A stretch of 64,000 nt of DNA from NCBI RefSeq assembly GCF_009729095.1, contig NZ_VTGX01000001.1, positions 186,001-250,000 of the forward strand, read 5' to 3'. Origin of the DNA: Mycolicibacterium sp. CBMA 247 (lineage in GTDB: Bacteria; Actinomycetota; Actinomycetes; Mycobacteriales; Mycobacteriaceae). Of the stretch, positions 38,586 to 47,617 are shown piece by piece (position 1 is the first letter of the stretch; each line of letters starts with the position of its first letter). The notes below the pieces were generated by a model. It searched no databases. It had not been told where the DNA came from and was given only the letters and a program-made list of their open reading frames with translations. The translations under genes were made by a program, and so were the position numbers.

Positions 38586-39626
38586 GTGACGTCACGGGAG
38601 CCCATCTGGGAGCCGGATGTATTGCCGGGGTTCTGGCGGCAGACCATCGATGCAGGACCCGATCCTGACGGCGAGGGCGACCTGGTCGCCACGCTGGTGC
38701 GCCGGGGCCCGGGCACTACGGGGCCATTCGGGGAGGGACGCTCCGCCCAGGCCGTGCTGGCATTGCACGGCTACACCGACTACTTCTTCCACACCGAACT
38801 TGCCGATCGATTCGCCGACCGCGGCTTCTCGTTCTACGCGCTGGATCTGCCCAAGTGCGGACGGTCCCGGCAGGATGGCCAGACCCCGCACTTCACCACC
38901 GATCTGGCGCGCTACGACGCAGAACTGCAGCGGGCGCTGCAGGTCATCGCCGCCGACACCGACAACGCCACCGTGTGTCTGTACGGGCATTCGGCCGGCG
39001 GGCTGATCCTCACGTTGTTCGCCGACCGGCTGCGCCGAAGCGGCGGACTGGCCCCGCACCACGTCGGCGGGCTGATCCTCAACAGCCCGTTCTTCGATCT
39101 GCACGGACCGGCGATCCTGCGCACCGCACCGACTTCGGCCGCCCTGATCGCCCTGGCCCGACTGCGCAAGCTGTCGGTGATCCGTAAACCCACCGAAGGT
39201 GGTTACGGCACAACGCTGCACCGCGACTACGAGGGCGAGTTCGATTACAACCTGGAGTGGAAACCCTTGGGCGGCTTCCCTGTCACCCTCGGCTGGATCA
39301 ACGCCATCCGCCGCGGACAGGCCCGCCTGCACCGCGGCCTGGACGTCGGCGTGCCCAATCTGATCCTGCGATCCGATCGCAGCGTCACCGAATCTTCCGA
39401 CCCCGCAGCGATGCAGCGCGGCGACGCGGTGCTGGACGTCAGCCAGATCGCGCGGTGGTCCGGCTGCGTGGGCAACCACACCACCGTGGCCCCGATCACC
39501 GACGCCAAGCACGACGTGTTCCTGTCGGTGGCCGAGGCCCGGGCCGCGGCCTACCGTGAGCTGGAGCTGTGGCTGGACTATTACCTGAGCCTGCAAAGCC
39601 GGCCGAGCACAACACCTTCCGGATAG
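38586..39626 (+). CDS. Alpha/beta hydrolase, lysophospholipase-like (Rv2854-like)
   Basis: A 346-residue serine hydrolase. The nucleophile elbow is YGHSAGGL near residue 136, preceded by LHGYTDYFFHTELADRFADR and the ALDLPKCGRS strand; the likely acid is in NLILRSDRSV and the histidine in DAKHDVFLS. The fold is that of monoacylglycerol lipase/lysophospholipase proteins. Start is the GTG at 38586. It is divergent from the TetR gene and 9 bases upstream of mtr, so it may be co-transcribed with mtr. The natural substrate is unknown. Confidence 0.9.
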   Translation: MTSREPIWEPDVLPGFWRQTIDAGPDPDGEGDLVATLVRRGPGTTGPFGEGRSAQAVLALHGYTDYFFHTELADRFADRGFSFYALDLPKCGRSRQDGQTPHFTTDLARYDAELQRALQVIAADTDNATVCLYGHSAGGLILTLFADRLRRSGGLAPHHVGGLILNSPFFDLHGPAILRTAPTSAALIALARLRKLSVIRKPTEGGYGTTLHRDYEGEFDYNLEWKPLGGFPVTLGWINAIRRGQARLHRGLDVGVPNLILRSDRSVTESSDPAAMQRGDAVLDVSQIARWSGCVGNHTTVAPITDAKHDVFLSVAEARAAAYRELELWLDYYLSLQSRPSTTPSG

Positions 39627-39635
39627 GGACAGCAC

Positions 39636-41021
39636 ATGGACCATTACGACCTGACGATCATCGGCACCGGCTCGGGTAACAGCATCCTCGACGAGCGCTA
39701 TGCCGGCAAGAAGGTCGCGATCTGCGAGCAGGGCACCTTCGGGGGCACCTGCTTGAACGTCGGCTGCATCCCCACCAAGATGCTCGTCTACGCCGCCGAG
39801 GTCGCCCATACCGTCACCGACAGCGCGCGATTCGGCATCGACGCCCACATCGACAAGGTGCGCTGGCCCGACATCGTCTCGCGGGTGTTCGGCCGCATCG
39901 ACCCGATCGCGGCCGGCGGCGAGGACTACCGCCGCAACGATCCTCGGATCACGGTGTACGCCAGCCACACCCGGTTCGGCCCCAAAACCCCCGACGGCCG
40001 CTACACCCTGCGCACCGAGGACGGTAACGAGTTCACCAGCGATCAGGTGGTGATCGCCGCCGGGTCCCGCACTTTCATCCCGCCGGCCATTCTGGATTGC
40101 GGCGTCACGTACTACACCAGCGATGACATCATGCGAATCTCGGAACTGCCCGAGCACCTGGTGATCGTCGGCGGCGGATTCGTCTCGGCCGAGTTCGCCC
40201 ACGTATTCTCGGCTCTGGGGGTGCGGGTCACCGTCGTGGTGCGCGGGCAGGGCATGCTCACCCACTGCGACGAGACGATCTGCCACCGGTTCAGCGAACT
40301 GGCCGCCGGGAAGTGGGATCTGCACACACACGAGAACGTGATCGGCTCCCACCACGACGGTGATCAGATCGTTTTGGAACTCGACGACGGCAAGACGTTG
40401 TCCGCCGACATGCTGCTGGTCGCCACCGGCCGGATTCCCAATGGGGATCTGCTCGACGCCGAACTGGCCGGGGTGGAGGTCGACGAGGACGGCCTGGTGA
40501 TCGTCGACGAGTACCAACGCACCACGGCGCGTGGCATTTTCGCGCTCGGTGACGTGTCCTCGGACTACCAGCTGAAGCATGTGGCCAACCACGAGTCGCG
40601 GGTGGTCATGGAGAACCTGCTGTGCGACTGGGATGACACCGAGGCGATGACGCGCAGCGATCACCGGTTCGTGCCGTCGGCGGTGTTCACCGAACCGCAG
40701 ATCGCCACCGTGGGACTGACCGAGGCACAGGCCTCCGAAGAGGGCTACGACATCGCCATCAAGGTTCAGGCCTACGGCGACACCGCCTACGGCTGGGCGA
40801 CGGAGGACACCACCGGCATCGCCAAGCTGATCGGCGATCGCGACACCGGCAAAATCCTGGGCGCACACATCATGGGACATCAGGCATCCTCGATCGTCCA
40901 GCCGTTGATCCAGGCGATAAGTTTCGGGCTGACCGCCAAAGAGGTTGCCCGGGGCCAGTACTGGATTCACCCGGCACTGCCCGAGGTGATCGAGAACGCG
41001 CTGTTGGGCCTGACCGACTAG
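39636..41021 (+). CDS. mtr: Mycothione reductase
   Basis: NADPH-dependent flavoprotein reducing mycothiol disulfide, the actinobacterial counterpart of glutathione reductase; Rv2855. The redox-active disulfide is in GGTCLNVGCIPTKM near residue 37, the NADPH fold in HLVIVGGGFVSAEFAHVF, and the FAD-binding GIFALGDVSSDYQL and C-terminal active-site YWIHPALPEVIENAL are present. Length 461. It overlaps the convergent nicT gene by 4 bases. Confidence 0.98.
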   Translation: MDHYDLTIIGTGSGNSILDERYAGKKVAICEQGTFGGTCLNVGCIPTKMLVYAAEVAHTVTDSARFGIDAHIDKVRWPDIVSRVFGRIDPIAAGGEDYRRNDPRITVYASHTRFGPKTPDGRYTLRTEDGNEFTSDQVVIAAGSRTFIPPAILDCGVTYYTSDDIMRISELPEHLVIVGGGFVSAEFAHVFSALGVRVTVVVRGQGMLTHCDETICHRFSELAAGKWDLHTHENVIGSHHDGDQIVLELDDGKTLSADMLLVATGRIPNGDLLDAELAGVEVDEDGLVIVDEYQRTTARGIFALGDVSSDYQLKHVANHESRVVMENLLCDWDDTEAMTRSDHRFVPSAVFTEPQIATVGLTEAQASEEGYDIAIKVQAYGDTAYGWATEDTTGIAKLIGDRDTGKILGAHIMGHQASSIVQPLIQAISFGLTAKEVARGQYWIHPALPEVIENALLGLTD

Positions 41022-42112
41022 GCCCGCGCAGCCCAGCGCTGCTCGATCCGGCCGAAACGCCAGATCCCGAGGGCCACAGCCCAGCTCAGCACGAAAAGTC
41101 CGACGATCGCGAAGCCGACGAACTCCAGATCAGCCGACCCGACGAACGCCAGCGGCCCCGTGGTGATGCCCAGGCGTTCGACCAGCAGGCCGGTCAGCAC
41201 AATGACACCGACGCCCAGTGCCACGATCACCGACAGCACCGTGACGGTCAGGTTGTAGTAGACCTTGCGGACCGGTTGCAGGAATGCCCAGCCGTAGGCC
41301 CGCGCCATGAAGATGCCGTCCACGCTGTCGAAGAGGCTCATCCCCGCCGCGAACAGCACCGGCAATACCAGCATGGCGTACCAGGGCAGGGTGAAGGCCG
41401 CGGTTCCGGCGGCAAGCACCAGCAGCGCCACCTGGCTGGCGGTGTCGAAGCCCAGCCCCATGAGGAACCCCACCGGGTAGAGATGCCAGGGCTTGTTGAC
41501 CCGCCGCATGACCCGCCGCAGCAGGCGGGCCAGGAAACCCCGGCTGTCGAGTTGGCGCTCGAGCTCAGCCTCGTCGTACTCACCGGTGCGCATGGCCCGG
41601 AAAACCTTGGCGATCCCCACCGCGGCAAACAGATTCGTCACACCGATCAGGATCAGGAAAGTGCCGGCCACCAGGGAACCGATCAGCCCCAGGGTCTGCA
41701 GCATTGCAGATTTCTCGTCCTGCACCGGACCCGCGAGCACCCGCACACCCAGTGCCAACAGCAGCGCCATCCCGAACACCACGCTGGAATGGCCCAGCGA
41801 GAACCAGAACCCCGCCGATACCGATCGGGTGCCCTCACCGACCAGTTTTCGCGTGGTGTTGTCGATGACGGCGATGTGGTCGGCATCGAAGGCGTGCCGG
41901 ACGCCGAGCAGATAGGCGGTGACTCCGAGGCCGACCCCGAACACACCGGCCGACCCCAGCGTGATGTGTTGCGGTGCCACGCCGAAGATGAGTACACCCC
42001 AACCGATGACATGCAGCAGCAGGACAAACACGGCGACCGCGACCATCGAGGTCCAGTCGGCGCGGTCGAATCGGGCTGGTCGGGCGGTCGCCGGCGGTGC
42101 ACCGATGGTCAT
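41018..42112 (-). CDS. nicT: High-affinity nickel/cobalt transporter NicT (NiCoT)
   Basis: Eight-helix inner-membrane permease for Ni2+ and/or Co2+, Rv2856. The signature RHAFDADHIAVIDN near residue 65 contains the HX4DH motif essential in the family; the second signature LGFDTASQVALL follows near residue 215. The ATG at 42112 gives 364 residues; the longer frame to 42208 overlaps the ArsR gene. A palindromic site directly upstream and the ArsR-type gene before it suggest metal-dependent control. It would supply cobalt for the corrin pathway or nickel for urease or hydrogenase. Confidence 0.95.
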   Translation of the reverse strand: MTIGAPPATARPARFDRADWTSMVAVAVFVLLLHVIGWGVLIFGVAPQHITLGSAGVFGVGLGVTAYLLGVRHAFDADHIAVIDNTTRKLVGEGTRSVSAGFWFSLGHSSVVFGMALLLALGVRVLAGPVQDEKSAMLQTLGLIGSLVAGTFLILIGVTNLFAAVGIAKVFRAMRTGEYDEAELERQLDSRGFLARLLRRVMRRVNKPWHLYPVGFLMGLGFDTASQVALLVLAAGTAAFTLPWYAMLVLPVLFAAGMSLFDSVDGIFMARAYGWAFLQPVRKVYYNLTVTVLSVIVALGVGVIVLTGLLVERLGITTGPLAFVGSADLEFVGFAIVGLFVLSWAVALGIWRFGRIEQRWAARA

Positions 42113-42137
42113 CGACCGAGCGTAGGACGAGCACCAA

Positions 42138-42159
42138 CATCTGTCCAGATGAACAGATG
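42138..42159. promoter_or_regulatory. Palindromic operator between arsR-type gene and nicT
   Basis: CATCTG-tc-CAGATG (42138-42151) is a perfect 6-2-6 palindrome followed by a further CAGATG at 42154-42159; overlapping it, ATCTGT-N8-ACAGAT is a second perfect inverted repeat. It lies 26 bases before the nicT ATG in a 58-base gap. Inverted repeats of this size are the normal targets of ArsR/SmtB sensors, and one is encoded immediately upstream. Confidence 0.65.
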
Positions 42160-42170
42160 ACAACGCCGCT

Positions 42171-42500
42171 TCAGCCGTGCCGCGCCCCGATCCAGTGCAG
42201 CAGGTCATGCACGGTCTCGTCCTCGAGGCGGTAATTCACCGTGCGCCCCACCCGGGTCGAGGTGACCCAGCCCTGTTCACGTAGCACCCGCAATGCCTGG
42301 GATACCGCATTTTCCGAACGGCCGAGGGCCGCGGCCAGATCGCCCACGCAGATGCCCGGCGCCCTGTGCAGTCCGAGCAGGATCTCAAGCCGGTGCGGGT
42401 CGGACAGCAGGTCGAAACGCTGCGCCCACCCTGGGGTGTCGACGTCGGCCAAGGCCGACGACGCGCGCTCGACCTGGACCTCTTTACCGTGCTGGTCCAC
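42171..42500 (-). CDS. ArsR/SmtB family metal sensor
   Basis: A 109-residue winged-helix repressor. The DNA-binding part is LLSDPHRLEILLGLHRA, CVGDLAAALGRSENAVSQAL and VLREQGWV, with the wing TRVGRTVNYRLED. The final helix has histidines at about 97, 101 and 108 (VHDLLHWIGARHG), as in alpha-5 type Zn/Ni/Co sensors such as CzrA and NmtR, and the N-terminus begins MDQH. Position just before nicT suggests it senses nickel or cobalt and represses nicT. It starts 9 bases after the GntR gene. Confidence 0.9.
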   Translation of the reverse strand: MDQHGKEVQVERASSALADVDTPGWAQRFDLLSDPHRLEILLGLHRAPGICVGDLAAALGRSENAVSQALRVLREQGWVTSTRVGRTVNYRLEDETVHDLLHWIGARHG

Positions 42501-42509
42501 GGTTCGAAT

Positions 42510-43250
42510 CTAATCCAGAAAGCCGTGCAGCAATGCCGACGATCCCCCGACGTGCGCCAGCATGGCCGCGGCGGCCCCGTCGCTGTCGCCGGCCAGGATC
42601 GCTATCACGATCGCCTCGTGCTGTTCGTCCGAGTGAGCGATGTTGCGTGCCAACAGCGGAATCTGATCCAGCAGCGCGTTGAGCCGCATCCGGTTCTCGG
42701 CGACCAGCGGCACCAGGGACGGGGAACCGGCGGCCTCGGCGATGGCCAGATGCAGTCGCGAATCCAGACGGCGATAGTCGTCGGGCTCGGCAGCCCGGAC
42801 ATCGGCCAGCCGCGACCACAGCCCATCCCGCTCGGCGGCGCTCAAGGTGCGCGCGGCCGCCATCCGCGCCGCCCCGACCTCCAGGATCTCGCGCAGCCGC
42901 AACGCGTCGTCGATCTCCGCGCGCGTCGGCCTCGGCCCGTCGGCCGTGTGTCGAGGCAACTCCTCGGCCAGGAAGGTACCGCCGTAACGCCCACGCTTGG
43001 ACACGAGGTAACCGGCATCGGCGAGCGACTTGATCGCCTCCCGGACCGTGTCGCGGCTGACCCCCAGGCGGGCGGCAAGCTCACGCTCGGGCGGCAACGA
43101 CTCTCCCGGGCCCAGCACCCCGAGCCGGATCGTCTCCAGCAGCCGACCGACCGTGTCCTCGAACGCATTGCCCAGCCGAACCGGGCGCAGCAGTGCGCCG
43201 GTGGTCGCCGCTTCTGCGGTGCCAGGCTGCGAATTCGGTTCGGCTGTCAT
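42510..43250 (-). CDS. GntR family regulator, FadR (FCD) subfamily
   Basis: A 246-residue regulator with an N-terminal winged helix (LPPERELAARLGVSRDTVREAI near residue 55, KSLADAGYLVSKRGRYGGTF) and a helical FCD ligand domain whose metal-binding residues appear as RLDSRLHLAIAEAAG near 145 and SDEQHEAIVIAILAGD near 210. It lies at the 3' end of the glnA4-aldC-SDR string and most likely controls it in response to an amine or a gamma-glutamyl intermediate. Confidence 0.92.
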   Translation of the reverse strand: MTAEPNSQPGTAEAATTGALLRPVRLGNAFEDTVGRLLETIRLGVLGPGESLPPERELAARLGVSRDTVREAIKSLADAGYLVSKRGRYGGTFLAEELPRHTADGPRPTRAEIDDALRLREILEVGAARMAAARTLSAAERDGLWSRLADVRAAEPDDYRRLDSRLHLAIAEAAGSPSLVPLVAENRMRLNALLDQIPLLARNIAHSDEQHEAIVIAILAGDSDGAAAAMLAHVGGSSALLHGFLD

Positions 43251-43267
43251 GGTGACCTACAGGGGTA

Positions 43268-44041
43268 TCACAGAGGTGTCACGTAGGCAGAGCTGATGCC
43301 GCCGTCGACCAAGAACGTCGAACCCGTGATGAACGACGCGTCGTCACTGGCCAGGAAGGCAACCGCGGCTGCCAGCTCCTCGGGCTCGGCGAAGCGGCCC
43401 AGTGGGATGTGCACGAGCCGGCGCGCGGCGCGCTCGGGATCCTTGGCGAACAGCTCCTGCAGCAGCGGGGTGTTCACCGGGCCGGGGCACAGTGCGTTGA
43501 CCCGGATGCCCTGGCGCGCGTACTGCACCCCGAGCTCGCGCGACATCGCCAGCACGCCGCCCTTGGATGCCGTGTACGAGATCTGGGAGGTGGCCGAACC
43601 CATCACCGCCACGAACGACGCGGTGTTGATGATCGAGCCCTTGCCTGCCGGAACCATGTGCCGCAGCGCCGCCCGGCACGACAGGTACACCGACTTGAGG
43701 TTGATGTCCTGCACCCGCTGCCAGGCCGGGAGCTCGGTGGTCTCGATCAGGTCGTCCTCCGGAGGGGAGATCCCGGCGTTGTTGAACGCGATGTCGACCG
43801 AGCCGAAAGTTGCGGCCGCGGTATCGAAGAGGTTGTCGACAGCCGCCTGATCGGCAACGTCGACGGGGACGAACAATCCGTCGAGTTCCTCGGCGGCGGC
43901 CTCACCCGTGGTGGCGTCGATATCGCCCACCACGATCGTGGCGCCCTCGGCGCGCAACCGCTTGCCGGTGGCCAGGCCGATGCCGCTGGCGCCACCGGTG
44001 ATGACGGCGACCTTACCGGCCAGACGTTGGGTCAAATCCAT
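43268..44041 (-). CDS. Short-chain dehydrogenase/reductase (Rv2857c-like)
   Basis: NAD(P)-dependent oxidoreductase of 257 residues. The cofactor loop is TGGASGIGLATGKRL near residue 16, with NNAGISPPEDD and the catalytic SYTASKGG (Tyr-x3-Lys) near residue 156. A cofactor-strand acid in VVGDIDATTG (Asp) suggests NAD+. Annotated in relatives as 3-ketoacyl-ACP reductase, but its place between aldC and the GntR gene makes an alcohol or hydroxy-amide dehydrogenase in the gamma-glutamyl amine pathway more likely. Confidence 0.92.
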   Translation of the reverse strand: MDLTQRLAGKVAVITGGASGIGLATGKRLRAEGATIVVGDIDATTGEAAAEELDGLFVPVDVADQAAVDNLFDTAAATFGSVDIAFNNAGISPPEDDLIETTELPAWQRVQDINLKSVYLSCRAALRHMVPAGKGSIINTASFVAVMGSATSQISYTASKGGVLAMSRELGVQYARQGIRVNALCPGPVNTPLLQELFAKDPERAARRLVHIPLGRFAEPEELAAAVAFLASDDASFITGSTFLVDGGISSAYVTPL

Positions 44042-44052
44042 CCATAGCTCCT

Positions 44053-45420
44053 CTACTGCGAATCTTCGACTGCGATGAATACGTTCTTGGTCTCGGTGAA
44101 AGACAATGGGGCATCCGGCCCGAGTTCACGGCCCAGGCCGGACTGCTTGAAGCCACCGAACGGCGTGTTGTAGCGCACCGACGAATGCGAATTGACACTG
44201 AGATTGCCCGATTCCACCGCCCGTGACACCCGTAACGCCCGCGAGAGATTGTCGGTCCAGATCGAGCCGGACAAGCCGTAGGGCGTGTCATTGGCCAGCG
44301 CAATCGCGTCCGCCTCGTCCTCGAACGGCAGCACGGTGACCACCGGGCCGAAGATCTCGTCGGTCACGGTGCGGTCGGTGCGCTGTGGCGTCAACACCGT
44401 TGGCGGGAACCAGAATCCGGGACCATCGGGAGCAGAGCCGCGAAACGCGATCGGTGCGTCATCAGGCACATATCCTGCCACCGACTCCCAATGCCGACGT
44501 GAGACCAGTGGCCCCATCTCGGTGTCGCGTAGCGTGGGGTCCCCGACCGCAACGCCCTTTACCGCTGGTTCCAGCAACTCCATGAATCGGTCGTAGACGT
44601 TGCGCTGCACCAGGATCCGGCTGCGCGAGCAGCAGTCCTGCCCGGCGTTGTCGAATACACCATAGGGCGCCGTAGCGGCCGCACGCTCGATGTCACAGTC
44701 GTCGAAAACGATGTTGGCGCTCTTGCCACCCAGCTCCAGGGTGACGCGCTTGATCTGAGCCGCCGCCCCGGCCATCACCCGCATACCCACCTCGGTGGAT
44801 CCCGTGAACACCACCTTGCGCACACCGGGATGGGTGACGAACCGCTCCCCGACCACCGAACCCTTACCGGGCAGCACCTGGAACAGATCGGCCGGCAGTC
44901 CCGCCTCGACCGCGAGTTCGCCCAACCGGATTGTGGTCAGCGGGGTCCACTCGGCCGGTTTGAGCACCACGGCGTTACCGGCGGCCAGCGCCGGGGCAAA
45001 GCCCCAGGCGGCGATCGTCATCGGGAAGTTCCACGGGGTGATCACCCCGACCACACCCAGCGGCTCGTTGAACGTGACGTCCAGACCGCCCGCCACCGGG
45101 ATCTGTTTGCCGCTCAACCGTTCCGGGGTGGCCGAGTAGAACTGCAGGACATCCCGGACGTGCCCGGCCTCCCATTCGGCCTGACCGATCGGATGCCCGG
45201 AATTGGCCACCTCGAGGGCGGCCAGTTCGTCGACATGGGCGTCGACGACGGCGGCGAACGCACGCAGGGCCGCGGCCCGCTCGGCCGGGGCCAGCCGGGC
45301 CCACTGCCTCTGCGCCACAGCGGCACGCGCCACCGCGTCGTCGACAGCGGCCACGTCCATGAGGCCGACGGTGGCCAGAATCTCCTCGGTGGCCGGGTTG
45401 ATGACCTGGCTGGATGTCAT
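44053..45420 (-). CDS. aldC: Aldehyde dehydrogenase AldC
   Basis: NAD(P)+-dependent aldehyde oxidation, Rv2858c. Catalytic residues: Glu in TLELGGKSANIVF near residue 231 and Cys in NAGQDCCSRSRILV near residue 264; the PWNFPM loop is present near 130. Length 455 is slightly short for the family but complete. It overlaps the gamma-glutamyl hydrolase gene by 4 bases (ATGA) and precedes the SDR gene by 11 bases. In context it probably oxidises a gamma-glutamylated amino-aldehyde. Confidence 0.94.
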   Translation of the reverse strand: MTSSQVINPATEEILATVGLMDVAAVDDAVARAAVAQRQWARLAPAERAAALRAFAAVVDAHVDELAALEVANSGHPIGQAEWEAGHVRDVLQFYSATPERLSGKQIPVAGGLDVTFNEPLGVVGVITPWNFPMTIAAWGFAPALAAGNAVVLKPAEWTPLTTIRLGELAVEAGLPADLFQVLPGKGSVVGERFVTHPGVRKVVFTGSTEVGMRVMAGAAAQIKRVTLELGGKSANIVFDDCDIERAAATAPYGVFDNAGQDCCSRSRILVQRNVYDRFMELLEPAVKGVAVGDPTLRDTEMGPLVSRRHWESVAGYVPDDAPIAFRGSAPDGPGFWFPPTVLTPQRTDRTVTDEIFGPVVTVLPFEDEADAIALANDTPYGLSGSIWTDNLSRALRVSRAVESGNLSVNSHSSVRYNTPFGGFKQSGLGRELGPDAPLSFTETKNVFIAVEDSQ

Positions 45421-46175
45421 GAGACCCTCTCTGTTGCATACGTTCTGGCCGCCTCCACCACGGCCGTGAACAGCCGTAGGTCATCGAGGCTTTCTTCCGG
45501 GTGCCATTGCACGCCGATCACGAAGTTCTCGCCGGGCAGCGCCGGGTCCCGTTCAACGGCCTCGATCACGCCGTCGGTGTCGCGGGCACTGACCACCAGT
45601 CCATCGCCGATCCGGTCGATGGCCTGGTGGTGATAGCACTGCGCGTCGGACGTCTCACCGATCAGATCCGCCAGCCTGGTGCCGGACACGGTGTGTACCG
45701 CCGACGTCCCGAAGACCGCATTGCCCTTCTGGTGGTGGGTGTGACCGATCACGTCGGGCAGATGCTGGTGCAGCGTGCCGCCCAGCGCGGCGTTGAGCAC
45801 CTGCGCGCCTCGACACACGCCGAGCACCGGAATACCGCGCTGCAGTGCGGCTTCCAGCAGCACGAACTCCCAGGCGTCACGCTCGCCGGCCGGGTCGTTG
45901 GTGGCCGGATGCTGCCCTTGGCCGTAGCGCGCGGGATCGACGTCCGGGCCGCCGGTGATGACCAGACCGTCAACGCGGTCGAGCACCCGGTCGGCGATGT
46001 CGCGGTTCACCGGCTGCGGCGGCAGCAACAGTGCGATGCCACCGGCCCGGCTGACGCCTTCGAAGTAGATCTGCGGCAGAAAGCTTGCCCGCACATCCCA
46101 TACACCGGTCTGCGCCTGCTGCAGATAGGTCGTCATGCCGATCACCGGTCGAGTTCGCGCGTCGACGGCACTCAT
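45417..46175 (-). CDS. Gamma-glutamyl amide hydrolase, class I GATase-like (PuuD type)
   Basis: Hydrolase of 252 residues related to gamma-glutamyl-GABA hydrolase PuuD, Rv2859c. The nucleophile is C121 in PVLGVCRGAQVLNAALGG; the oxyanion segment is GLVITGGPDVDPARYG and the catalytic His-Glu pair is in GVQWHPEES near residue 225. It would release glutamate and the deaminated product at the end of the pathway. The ATG at 46175 is one base after the glnA4 stop; a longer frame to 46190 is possible. Confidence 0.92.
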   Translation of the reverse strand: MSAVDARTRPVIGMTTYLQQAQTGVWDVRASFLPQIYFEGVSRAGGIALLLPPQPVNRDIADRVLDRVDGLVITGGPDVDPARYGQGQHPATNDPAGERDAWEFVLLEAALQRGIPVLGVCRGAQVLNAALGGTLHQHLPDVIGHTHHQKGNAVFGTSAVHTVSGTRLADLIGETSDAQCYHHQAIDRIGDGLVVSARDTDGVIEAVERDPALPGENFVIGVQWHPEESLDDLRLFTAVVEAARTYATERVS

Positions 46176-46176
46176 C

Positions 46177-47544
46177 TCAGAGCCGCTCAAAGCCGCGCAC
46201 CCGCTCCCAGTCGGTGACCGCAGAATTGAATGCCGCCAATTCGACCCGCGCGTTGTTCAGGTAGTGCTCGACAACCTCGTCCCCGAACGCCGCACGCGCC
46301 ACCTCGGACTTCTCGAACAGCTCGGCCGCCTCGGCCAGCGTGGTCGGCAGTCGTTGCGCCCCACTGGCATAGGCATTTCCCGGCAGCGCGCCGGGCAGTT
46401 CCAGCTCGTGGTCGATGCCGTACAGACCACCGGCGATCAACGCCGAGACGGCCAGGTATTGGTTGACATCGCCGCCGGGTGCCCGGCATTCCACCCGCAT
46501 ACCGGACCCATGGCCGACCACGCGCAATGCGCAGGTGCGATTGTCCATGCCCCAGGCCACCGCGGTGGGCGCAAAGCTTCCGTCGGCAAACCGCTTGTAG
46601 GAGTTGATATTCGGCGCGTAGAACAATGTCAGCTCGCGCAGTGTGGCCAGTTGGCCCGCGACGAAGCTGCGGAACATCGGCGACATCCCGTGCGGTCCGG
46701 ACTCGTCGGCGAACACGGGCGAGCCGTCATCACCGCGCAGCGAGATATGGATATGACAGCTATTGCCCTCGCGCTCATCGAATTTCGCCATGAACGTCAG
46801 GCTCTTGCCGTGCTGGTCGGCGATCTCCTTGGCACCGTTGCGGTAGATCGTGTGGTTGTCGCAGGTGTTGCGGGCGTGGTCGTAGCGGAAGGCGATCTCC
46901 TGCTGACCCAGGTTGCACTCCCCCTTGACACCCTCGCAGTACAGCCCGGCGCCCTCCATACCGAGGCGGATGTCACGCAGCAGCGGCTCCATCCGGGTGG
47001 ACGCCATCATGGCGTAGTCCACGTTGTAGTCGGTGGCCGGCGTCAGATCACGGTAGCCGGCGGCCCAGGCCTCGCGGAATGTGTTGTCGAAGACCATGAA
47101 TTCGAGCTCGGTACCGACGTACGGGACCAGCTTCCGCTCGGTCAGACGGTCGATCTGCCGGTTGAGGATGCTGCGCGGCGCCTGCTCCACCGGGCGCCCG
47201 TCGAGCCACGACAGATCCGCCATCACCAGGGCGGTGCCGGGCAGCCACGGGATCACCCTCAGGGTGGTGAAGTCGGCGGTCATCACCATGTCGCCGTACC
47301 CGGTGTCCCAGCTCGACATCGAGTACCCGTCGACGGTGTTCATGTCGACGTCGACGGCCAGCAGATAGTTGCAGCACTCCGCGCCGTGGGCGGCGACCTC
47401 CTCGACGAACAACCGCCCGGAAACCCGCTTACCCGTCAGCCGGCCCTGCATATCGCAGAAGGCGACGATCACGGTGTCGATCTCACCCGCCGCCACCATT
47501 TGCTCCAGGTCGGCCCGTGCCAGCATGCCGGGGTTCTGGCTCAT
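46177..47544 (-). CDS. glnA4: Glutamine synthetase-like gamma-glutamyl amine ligase GlnA4
   Basis: Glutamine-synthetase fold enzyme of 455 residues, Rv2860c. It is one of the non-canonical GlnA proteins that ligate glutamate to an amine rather than to ammonia; the Streptomyces GlnA4 is a gamma-glutamylethanolamide synthetase. The ATP and metal motifs are EFMVFDN (Glu), KGECNLGQQEI, NSCHIHISL and RVECRAPGGDVNQYL. The start is the ATG at 47544 with AGGAGGG in front; the longer frame to 47796 lies in the promoter gap. Heads a seven-gene run on this strand. Confidence 0.94.
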   Translation of the reverse strand: MSQNPGMLARADLEQMVAAGEIDTVIVAFCDMQGRLTGKRVSGRLFVEEVAAHGAECCNYLLAVDVDMNTVDGYSMSSWDTGYGDMVMTADFTTLRVIPWLPGTALVMADLSWLDGRPVEQAPRSILNRQIDRLTERKLVPYVGTELEFMVFDNTFREAWAAGYRDLTPATDYNVDYAMMASTRMEPLLRDIRLGMEGAGLYCEGVKGECNLGQQEIAFRYDHARNTCDNHTIYRNGAKEIADQHGKSLTFMAKFDEREGNSCHIHISLRGDDGSPVFADESGPHGMSPMFRSFVAGQLATLRELTLFYAPNINSYKRFADGSFAPTAVAWGMDNRTCALRVVGHGSGMRVECRAPGGDVNQYLAVSALIAGGLYGIDHELELPGALPGNAYASGAQRLPTTLAEAAELFEKSEVARAAFGDEVVEHYLNNARVELAAFNSAVTDWERVRGFERL

Positions 47545-47617
47545 TGCGCACCCTCCTGCCCGTGTGGGACTCGGTGGCCAACCTGACGTCCAGCCGACCA
47601 TTGCATCGCCGATGACG

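Noticed and set aside
38592..40970. 792-codon minus-strand frame across the hydrolase and mtr genes
   Set aside because: It is a shadow of two well-supported genes on the plus strand and shows no recognisable domain.
43252..43282. GTGAC-N21-GTCAC around the gntR start as a second operator copy
   Set aside because: Short arms, most of it lies in the SDR coding region, and it does not share the core of the 47618-47652 repeat.
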